From positions 1 to 6,429 of the forward strand of contig JAKSDE010000210.1 of assembly GCA_022360235.1 (NCBI GenBank): DNA of 6,429 nucleotides, read 5' to 3'. This DNA comes from Cytophagales bacterium. Its GTDB lineage: Bacteria > Bacteroidota > Bacteroidia > Cytophagales > Amoebophilaceae. The first letter of the stretch is position 1. Every line of letters begins with the position of its first letter. This document shows positions 1 to 4,757 of the stretch, in pieces. Position numbers and translations under genes: made by a program. A model generated the notes under the pieces. It saw nothing but the letters and a program-made list of their open reading frames with translations. It had not been told where the DNA came from and searched no databases.

Positions 1-397
1 CAAAGAAGGATTACGCACGATCCGTCAGCTTACTTTCCGCCATGTGATCGACGAGGAAGGAGACTGTGCTACCTCCTTAGCTTTCTTTTTACCAGATAAA
101 GGTACTACACAACGTGTGAAAAAGGCTTTTGATGCGCAAGGAATTCCATGTACTTATTGGTTAGAAAATAACTTTCATTATATCGGCAACTGGGATCATC
201 TTAAAAATATGCAGTCACCTGCAAGACTTCCGATTACACGCTTAGCGCAAATACCTAACTTCCATCAAGTGCATCTGCCCCAAACAGAAAGTATCATAGA
301 AAGAATGCTTATGTTAGAAATCAAAGTAAAATGGAGACCAGAGGAAGTAACACAAATGCGTGACAAAATGGTGTGTATCCTTCAAGAAATAGTATGA
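1..397 (+). CDS. kdnA: KdnA, Kdo8N-forming sugar transaminase, 3' end only
   Basis: This is the C-terminal 131 residues of a DegT/DnrJ/EryC1-fold PLP-dependent sugar aminotransferase. The reading frame is open from base 2, so the gene starts outside the window; a GTG at base 44 is an internal Val codon. Segments such as EEGDCATSLAFFLPD, YWLENNFHYIGNWDHLKN and the LPIT stretch resemble KdnA of Shewanella as I remember it. KdnA converts the 8-aldehyde of Kdo to 8-amino-3,8-dideoxy-D-manno-octulosonate, using an amino acid (glutamate in the characterised enzyme) as amino donor, in the cytoplasm. The PLP-binding lysine lies upstream and cannot be checked. The specific assignment rests largely on the neighbours kdnB and kdsB, which form the same pathway. 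The stop codon TGA overlaps the kdnB start (ATGA), suggesting translational coupling. Another sugar aminotransferase of this fold is the alternative. Confidence 0.85.
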   Translation, partial: KEGLRTIRQLTFRHVIDEEGDCATSLAFFLPDKGTTQRVKKAFDAQGIPCTYWLENNFHYIGNWDHLKNMQSPARLPITRLAQIPNFHQVHLPQTESIIERMLMLEIKVKWRPEEVTQMRDKMVCILQEIV

Positions 398-1482
398 TGT
401 ATAATTTTAGAAATTTTACCAATGTAGCCAACTTTGTTTTTGGGCAGGGTTCGTTTAATCAACTAGGTGCTATCCTTAAGCAGCGAAGAAAGCCTACATC
501 CGCCTTTTTTATCTTTTTCGTAGACGACGTTTTTAAAGGAGAAGCACTAGCACAGAAAATTCCTCTCCAAGGGCAAGACACCATCGTGTGGATCAGTGCC
601 CAAGAAGAACCCAAAACAAGTACCGTCGATCTGATTACACAACAAATCCATGACGACTTCAATACCTTACCCACAGGGGTGATCGGTATAGGAGGCGGTA
701 CGCTCATGGATTATGCCAAAGCTATTTCCCTGACACTCACCAATCCAGGCTCTTCTACGCAATATCAAGGACTTGATCTTATTAAAAACAAAGGTGTCTG
801 GTGTGCTTGCATCCCTACCCTATCAGGCACAGGGGCTGAAGTTTCGATGACTGCCGTTCTGAGCGGTCCTGAAAAAAAGTTAGGTATTAAGTGCGACTAC
901 ACGGTGCCCGACCAAATTATACTAGACCCTGAATTGACCAAAGGTGTACCCCCCCATCAACGTTTTTACACAGGAATGGATTGCTACATCCATGCAGTAG
1001 AAGCCCTGACAGGCTACTGTAGCAATGCCTTGGGCGATGCTTATGGAGAAAAGTCACTCGCATTGTGTCGAGATGTTTTTTTAAATCATGAAAATAGCTA
1101 TGCACCCGAGGTGAATGAAAAACTCATGATCGCTTCTTATTTAGGAGGCCTCAGCCTCACGTATGCACAAGTAGGAGTATGTCATGCACTCTCTTACGGT
1201 CTATCGCATGTTTTAAAATATCCACATGGAATCGCTAACTGCATCTGCTTGAATCAATTAGAAGACTATTATGGAGATGCTGTAAGCACCTTCCATCAAA
1301 TGGTGGAGCAACATCAAATTCCCATCCCGCAACACATTACAAAAGCACTCCCTGAAGAAAAGCTAGTAGCACTCGCTAAAGTAGCTTATGACTTAGATCA
1401 TATGTGGCTCCATGCCTTGGGAAAAGATTGGAAAGCAAAAATGACCCTAGAAAAACTTGTCGATCTGTATGCGAGACTTTAA
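394..1482 (+). CDS. kdnB: KdnB, Kdo 8-oxidase (iron-containing alcohol dehydrogenase family)
   Basis: The 362-residue product belongs to the group III metal-dependent alcohol dehydrogenases. It carries the GGGT nucleotide-binding motif (about residues 100-103), SGTGAE (144-149) and metal-ligand positions Asp196 and His200 (MDCYIH), His264 (VCHALSYGL) and His278 (YPHGIAN). The N-terminal MVFG/FVFGQGSF-type opening and the DYTVPDQIILD and FYTGMDCYIH stretches match KdnB of Shewanella as recalled. KdnB oxidises the C8 hydroxyl of Kdo to an aldehyde, the substrate of KdnA. I chose ATG 394 because it overlaps the kdnA stop as ATGA and begins where the family begins. A GTG at 373 would add seven unconserved residues, and ATG 397 is equally possible. 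No strong Shine-Dalgarno is seen, so reinitiation after kdnA is likely. All visible ligands are intact, so the enzyme is probably active. Confidence 0.9.
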   Translation: MMYNFRNFTNVANFVFGQGSFNQLGAILKQRRKPTSAFFIFFVDDVFKGEALAQKIPLQGQDTIVWISAQEEPKTSTVDLITQQIHDDFNTLPTGVIGIGGGTLMDYAKAISLTLTNPGSSTQYQGLDLIKNKGVWCACIPTLSGTGAEVSMTAVLSGPEKKLGIKCDYTVPDQIILDPELTKGVPPHQRFYTGMDCYIHAVEALTGYCSNALGDAYGEKSLALCRDVFLNHENSYAPEVNEKLMIASYLGGLSLTYAQVGVCHALSYGLSHVLKYPHGIANCICLNQLEDYYGDAVSTFHQMVEQHQIPIPQHITKALPEEKLVALAKVAYDLDHMWLHALGKDWKAKMTLEKLVDLYARL

Positions 1483-1485
1483 TAT

Positions 1486-2232
1486 ATGAACGTTCTTGGT
1501 ATTATTCCGGCACGGTATCAGTCTACACGATTGCCAGGCAAGCCTTTGGTTGATATAAGGGGGAAGCCTATGATTCAGTGGGTGTATGAAGCTGCGGCTA
1601 AAGTGCTCAAACACGTCTATGTGGCTACGGATGATGAAAGAATCCTCCGTGCTGTGAAAGCTTTTAAAGGAAAGGCGGTGATGACTCCCCAAACATGCCC
1701 TAGCGGCACAGACCGATGTATAGCGGCACTGCCTACCATCGAAAGCCATGCCAACCAACCATTTGACATCATCTTGAATATTCAAGGGGACGAGCCGTTG
1801 CTATATCCTGCTATGCTCGAAAAGCTCCTTACGTGCTTTGAAGACCCTGCTACAGAAATAGCTACACTCGTCAATCCCATTATTCAGCAAGAAGATATCT
1901 TTAATGCAGTGGAAGCTAAAGTAGTTTTTGATAAAAACTACCGGGCGCTTTATTTCAGTCGTTCTCCCATTCCCTATGTAATCAAAGAAGTGCAAACTAA
2001 GTGGCTAAACCAATGTACATTCTATAAACACGTAGGGCTGTACGCCTTTAAGCGGAAGACGCTACAAGCTATTAAGCATCTCCAGCAGTCATCGCTTGAA
2101 ATAGCTGAATCGCTAGAACAAAATCGCTGGTTGGAAAATGGTTATACCATTAAAGTAGCCATCACAAAGCACGAGAGTGTACCTGTAGATACCTCGGCAG
2201 ATTTAGAACGGGTTAAAAGAACAGGGCAATGA
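1486..2232 (+). CDS. kdsB: KdsB, CMP-Kdo/CMP-Kdo8N synthetase
   Basis: This is a full-length 248-residue 3-deoxy-manno-octulosonate cytidylyltransferase, the usual size for the family. The CTP-binding signature PARYQSTRLPGKPL is at residues 8-21, the SGTDR loop at 73-77 and the metal-binding NIQGDEPLL segment at 98-106. The enzyme joins CTP and Kdo to give CMP-Kdo, the activated donor used by the transferase WaaA on lipid A, in the cytoplasm. Because it lies 3 bases after kdnB in the kdnA-kdnB-kdsB order, it probably activates Kdo8N (8-amino-3,8-dideoxy-manno-octulosonate cytidylyltransferase), as shown for the Shewanella homologue. That preference is inferred from context, not from a residue I can point to. 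ATG 1486 is the only start consistent with the family N-terminus. No clear terminator follows the stop codon. Confidence 0.93.
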   Translation: MNVLGIIPARYQSTRLPGKPLVDIRGKPMIQWVYEAAAKVLKHVYVATDDERILRAVKAFKGKAVMTPQTCPSGTDRCIAALPTIESHANQPFDIILNIQGDEPLLYPAMLEKLLTCFEDPATEIATLVNPIIQQEDIFNAVEAKVVFDKNYRALYFSRSPIPYVIKEVQTKWLNQCTFYKHVGLYAFKRKTLQAIKHLQQSSLEIAESLEQNRWLENGYTIKVAITKHESVPVDTSADLERVKRTGQ

Positions 2233-2244
2233 CTAGCTTCTTAT

Positions 2245-2265
2245 AGTTCTGAGTTCTGAGTTTTA
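2245..2265 (+). repeat. AGTTCnn heptamer array, plus orientation (3 units)
   Basis: Three head-to-tail heptamers, AGTTCTG, AGTTCTG and AGTTTTA, begin 13 bases after the kdsB stop. The same heptamer family is found on the opposite strand at 2866-2900. The array is short, but its match to the second array makes chance less likely. Confidence 0.6.
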
Positions 2266-2266
2266 G

Positions 2267-2607
2267 GTGGGTTGTATTGAACCTAGCCTGCTGCAAAACG
2301 CATCAAAAATAGAATCATCGAGTGTTATTAAGGGCCGATATAGCGAGGCAGCGTCAGGCCTAGGCCGTCCAGATGCCCTGCTGATTCCCAAGCCCAACCA
2401 CGGACAAGAGCCCTGGTGCTGGAGTACAAGGTGGCTAAAGAAGCAGCCGACCTGGAACGTGTGGCCCAGGCGGGTCTAACACAGATGCAGGAGAAGGACT
2501 ACAAGGCCAAAGTAGGAGCGCATACCCATGTGCGTAGCGTGCTCCAGGTATCTTTGAGCTTCTGTGGCAAGGAGGTGGCAGTACTCCATGAACGGTTAGA
2601 GCTATAG
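2267..2607 (+). pseudogene. frameshifted C-terminal remnant of a PD-(D/E)XK nuclease-domain protein
   Basis: Two reading frames join to make one recognisable domain end. The first (2267 to about 2410) includes SGLGRPDALLIPKP, with the active-site Asp. The second (about 2400 to the stop at 2605-2607) includes ALVLEYKVAKEA, with the Glu-X-Lys of the nuclease core, and ends in VAVLHERLEL. In intact members (the PD-(D/E)XK domain that commonly follows an AAA-ATPase-like region in long Bacteroidota proteins) these two motifs are separated by a short loop in one frame. Here a +1/-1 slip falls within about 2390-2412, between the catalytic Asp and Glu. Everything N-terminal to about 45 residues before the slip is missing, because an in-frame TAG sits at 2264-2266. 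G+C is about 60% by hand count, above the neighbouring genes, which suggests a separate origin. It is non-functional. The family call is from motif pattern only. Confidence 0.7.
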
Positions 2608-2716
2608 CCTCCAAGCCCTTAGAGCAACTGCCGGTGCTGGCTTGACACGACAGAAGGTTTTAAGTAACTTAGGGCTATGAAAAATACAGAAGCCATAAGC
2701 ATAAGAAAAAATATAT

Positions 2717-2865
2717 TCAAAAGCTTGGAAAATCCATAGAAGTCAACACTTTCTTTGCTTCTTCGACCGGCTGAAATTCTATCACAAACTCGGCGTAAGA
2801 ACCCACTCCTTGTTTTGATTGACAGTAAAAGCCCTTTTTGAGAACTTCTAGTCCATTACTCCTGC
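2717..2865 (-). pseudogene. possible 3' fragment of an unidentified gene
   Basis: On the minus strand an open frame ends at a TGA (2717-2719) and reads with ordinary protein composition for about 45 residues, including GSYAEFVIEFQPVEEAK and an ending in TSMDFPSF. The frame stays open further upstream but runs into the heptamer array and has no convincing start codon, so any gene has lost its 5' end. I do not recognise the family. The amphipathic alternation and the Glu/Lys-rich segment look protein-like, but the stretch is short enough that chance cannot be excluded. Its base composition is lower in G+C than the nuclease remnant, so the two need not share an origin. Confidence 0.3.
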
Positions 2866-2900
2866 CGAAGCTACGAACTAAGAACTCGAAACTACGAACT
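2866..2900 (-). repeat. AGTTCnn heptamer array, minus orientation (5 units)
   Basis: Read on the minus strand from 2900 downward, five adjoining heptamers occur: AGTTCGT, AGTTTCG, AGTTCTT, AGTTCGT and AGCTTCG. On the plus strand this appears as an 11-base word, CTACGAACTAA, at 2871-2881 and again at 2892-2902. Orientation is opposite to the array at 2245-2265, so the two arrays bracket the decayed region as inverted copies. Confidence 0.65.
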
Positions 2901-2911
2901 AAATTGAAGTG

Positions 2912-2938
2912 TATTTCAAAAAAATTTGGCGTGAAATA
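2912..2938 (-). terminator. weak inverted repeat after the reductase gene
   Basis: TATTTCA (2912-2918) and TGAAATA (2932-2938) can pair as a 7-bp A/T-rich stem directly downstream of the minus-strand reductase stop. A nested TTGAA/TTCAA pairing is also possible. There is no good U-run after the stem and the stem is weak, so its role as a terminator is only suggested by its position. Confidence 0.25.
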
Positions 2939-2943
2939 GAAGT

Positions 2944-3489
2944 TTAATAATGAATAAAGCCCTCTATTTGTTCTTCTAGCAATTGTGCATACAATTCATT
3001 TTCCAGCACAGACGCTATCTTATTATCAGGAATCCTTGACAGGTAAGGCTTAAATGGATAAATATACATACCCAGATGATGAAAAATATCGGTGAGATGA
3101 CTTAACCCTAATATCGCTCCTCGAATCCCTTTAGATAAACCTACCAAGGCACATTTCTTCTTATTAAAACTCACAGGAAACTCGAGCCCATCAATAAACG
3201 CCTTCAACACACCCGGAAAGGAGCTATTATATTCAGGAACGATAAATACAAGCTTTTCAGACGCTTTAATGACTTCTCTAAAACGATTAAAGGCTTTATT
3301 TTTACCATTGTTCTCATACAAGGCACTGACTGTAAAGTCGGATGGTAAGTCTACTAACTTGAGTAACTGGTTATTACAACCTTTTTCACGTAAACGTATT
3401 GAATAGTAAGTAGCTACACTTTCAGTAAGCGAATTTTTTCTATTCGTTCCAGAGATAACAGTGATCTTAATATTTTTTGTAGCTTGCAT
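2944..3489 (-). CDS. NAD(P)H-dependent FMN reductase-like flavoprotein
   Basis: The 181-residue product has the flavodoxin-like fold of the NADPH-dependent FMN reductase family (PF03358 type). The opening beta strand leads into the FMN phosphate loop SGTNRKNS (residues 13-20). The second flavin-contacting segment, VPEYNSSFPGVLKAFID (84-100), is the family's hallmark, and GLSKGIRGA follows at 117-125. Length is usual for the family. Such cytosolic enzymes reduce FMN, quinones or azo compounds with NAD(P)H; the exact substrate cannot be read from sequence. It is transcribed alone, against the flanking genes. ATG 3487-3489 is the only start before the fold begins. A candidate promoter lies 34 bases upstream and a 10-bp direct repeat lies beyond it, so it may be individually regulated. 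The gene appears intact. Confidence 0.85.
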   Translation of the reverse strand: MQATKNIKITVISGTNRKNSLTESVATYYSIRLREKGCNNQLLKLVDLPSDFTVSALYENNGKNKAFNRFREVIKASEKLVFIVPEYNSSFPGVLKAFIDGLEFPVSFNKKKCALVGLSKGIRGAILGLSHLTDIFHHLGMYIYPFKPYLSRIPDNKIASVLENELYAQLLEEQIEGFIHY

Positions 3490-3522
3490 AGGAAATTAAG
3501 AAAGATTAAGTAATAAATTGTA

Positions 3523-3552
3523 CACGAATATGAAGAAAGTTTTTTGAAACAA
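3523..3552 (-). promoter_or_regulatory. candidate Bacteroidota-type promoter for the reductase gene
   Basis: On the minus strand TTG (3550-3552) is followed after 19 bases by TATTCGTG (3523-3530), which matches four of the six fixed positions of TAnnTTTG. The spacing fits the Bacteroidota primary-sigma pattern and would give a leader of roughly 25-30 bases before ATG 3489. The -7 match is imperfect. Confidence 0.3.
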
Positions 3553-3558
3553 GAAATG

Positions 3559-3583
3559 CTAACTACCCCAAAACTAACTACCC
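3559..3583 (-). repeat. 10-bp direct repeat upstream of the reductase promoter
   Basis: CTAACTACCC occurs at 3559-3568 and again at 3574-3583, a 15-base period (GGGTAGTTAG on the minus strand). It sits just upstream of the candidate -33 element of the reductase gene, where activator-binding direct repeats often lie. No regulator can be named. Confidence 0.4.
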
Positions 3584-3706
3584 TCATGCCATTACTCAAA
3601 ATAGAAGTTACGCAGAAAGGCTGCTGAAGCACCTAGCAACTTTTTGTCAGAAAATGAAAATTACCCCTTAGTAAATTAAATTTAAACTAACCAATAATAA
3701 TTAATC

Positions 3707-4621
3707 GTGTCCATAGAAGTAAGTAGGCTATCTAAAAGTTTTGGAAAACAAACGGTAATACATCAACTTTCCTTTAAAGCTGCCAAGGGGCAAATATTAG
3801 GCTTTTTAGGGCCTAATGGGGCGGGTAAAACTACCACCATAAGAATGATCACCGGGTATCTGCGGCCTTCACAAGGAACAGTGTATGTGGGTGGCGATGA
3901 TGTAAACGAGCATCCAAGAAAAGTAAAAGCCAAGATAGGCTATCTGTCTGAGCACAATCCCCTTTACCTAGATATGTATGTACACGAATACCTCCGTTTT
4001 ATAGGGGGTATCTATGGCCTGAAAAGCAATGAATGTACCCAAAGAGCAAAAGAAGTAGTTAAGAAATGTGGTATCACTGAAATGCAAAATAAAAAGTTGG
4101 CTGCGCTATCTAAAGGCTACCGCCAACGGGTAGGCGTGGCCCAAGCCCTGATTCATGATCCAGAAGTTTTAATACTAGATGAACCCACTACTGGGCTTGA
4201 TCCTAACCAGTTACATGAAATAAGAGCTGTCATCAAAGAAGCAAGTAAAGAAAAGACAGTCATTCTCTCTACCCACATCATGCAAGAAGTAGAGGCTTTA
4301 TGTGAGCAAGTAGTGATCATCGATCATGGTAAAATGGTAGCTAATAATACGCTTGAACACCTCGCGCAAAAAAGTAGAGATAAGTTTGTAGTGGAATTTA
4401 AAGAGTCTGTAAAAGTAGAAGACTTAGAAAAAATTGCAGGTGTTAAAAGCGTACACCCTTCATCTGAAAGAAAATACCTACTCTATACGAGTAGGAAAAA
4501 AGATATGCGCGAAACCTTGTTTCGTTTTGCTAAAGAAAATGACCTTACCTTGCTGGGACTAACGCAAAAGAAAAATTCGCTCGAAGAAGTTTTTCAACGA
4601 CTTACAGGCAGTGTTAAGTGA
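3707..4621 (+). CDS. gldA: GldA-like ABC transporter ATP-binding protein
   Basis: This 304-residue ABC ATPase has every catalytic motif: Walker A GPNGAGKT (35-42), signature LSKGYRQ (134-140), Walker B LILDEP (155-160), D-loop GLD (163-165) and switch His190 in STH. The Q-loop position appears as Glu82 in the segment YLSEHNPLYLDMYVHEYL, which closely resembles GldA of gliding Bacteroidota as recalled (there YLPEHNPLYLD). The C-terminal 90 residues are the accessory region of this subgroup. GldA normally works with the membrane proteins GldF and GldG; no permease gene is in the window, so the partner must lie elsewhere or be lost. Many non-gliding Bacteroidota keep related ATPases, so a general exporter role is possible. 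The start is GTG 3707, which gives the expected MSIEV opening; no ATG fits. I found no convincing promoter in the 217 bases upstream. Confidence 0.85.
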   Translation: MSIEVSRLSKSFGKQTVIHQLSFKAAKGQILGFLGPNGAGKTTTIRMITGYLRPSQGTVYVGGDDVNEHPRKVKAKIGYLSEHNPLYLDMYVHEYLRFIGGIYGLKSNECTQRAKEVVKKCGITEMQNKKLAALSKGYRQRVGVAQALIHDPEVLILDEPTTGLDPNQLHEIRAVIKEASKEKTVILSTHIMQEVEALCEQVVIIDHGKMVANNTLEHLAQKSRDKFVVEFKESVKVEDLEKIAGVKSVHPSSERKYLLYTSRKKDMRETLFRFAKENDLTLLGLTQKKNSLEEVFQRLTGSVK

Positions 4622-4633
4622 GTTTGCAGAACT

Positions 4634-4665
4634 GGGAGCGTGCCCTGATTGACTTTCATGCTCCC
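4634..4665 (+). terminator. hairpin after the ABC ATPase gene, possible terminator
   Basis: GGGAGCGTG (4634-4642) pairs with CATGCTCCC (4657-4665) as a 9-bp stem with one G-U pair and a 14-base loop, starting 12 bases after the stop codon. There is no U-run, so it is either a weak terminator or a 3'-end stabilising structure. Confidence 0.45.
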
Positions 4666-4701
4666 CAAAGCACAATATACTACTCTTTGATAAAGTGTAA
4701 C

Positions 4702-4709
4702 TATATTTG
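4702..4709 (+). promoter_or_regulatory. -7 element TATATTTG ahead of the ubiquitin protease gene
   Basis: TATATTTG is a perfect match to the Bacteroidota -7 consensus TAnnTTTG and lies 48 bases before ATG 4758. No TTG is present at the expected 19-21 base distance; the nearest TTTG (4686-4689) is only 12 bases away. Transcription from here would begin near 4716, which argues against using the in-frame TTG at 4707 as a start codon. Confidence 0.45.
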
Positions 4710-4757
4710 TATATTATCCGTAGTTACCTAAGTATAAAAACATCATACTACCCATCT

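Larger units (their letters stand above)
2233..2943. other. gene-poor spacer with decayed sequence
   Basis: This stretch of about 700 bases between kdsB and the reductase has no intact gene I can support. It holds, in order, a short AGTTCnn heptamer array, a frameshifted nuclease remnant, about 110 bases with nothing recognisable (2608-2716), a possible minus-strand gene fragment, a second heptamer array in inverse orientation, and a weak inverted repeat beside the reductase stop. Composition changes sharply inside it: by hand count 2341-2520 is 60% G+C, while the flanks are clearly lower. It looks like a graveyard of inserted and eroded sequence. Confidence 0.7.

Noticed and set aside
917..1995. 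Minus-strand open frames across kdnB and kdsB
   Set aside because: All lie opposite strongly conserved plus-strand genes and show no protein family features.
2604..2678. Inverted AGCCCT/AGGGCT pair as a terminator
   Set aside because: The stem is only 6 bp with a loop of about 50 bases and no U-run.
3414..3632. Minus-strand open frame overlapping the reductase 5' end
   Set aside because: It overlaps the reductase in another frame, spans the candidate promoter and direct repeat, and has no family resemblance.
4707..4757. TTG start that would extend the protease by 17 residues
   Set aside because: It overlaps the TATATTTG promoter element, and the extension would bury the signal peptide; ATG 4758 places the lipobox at a normal distance.
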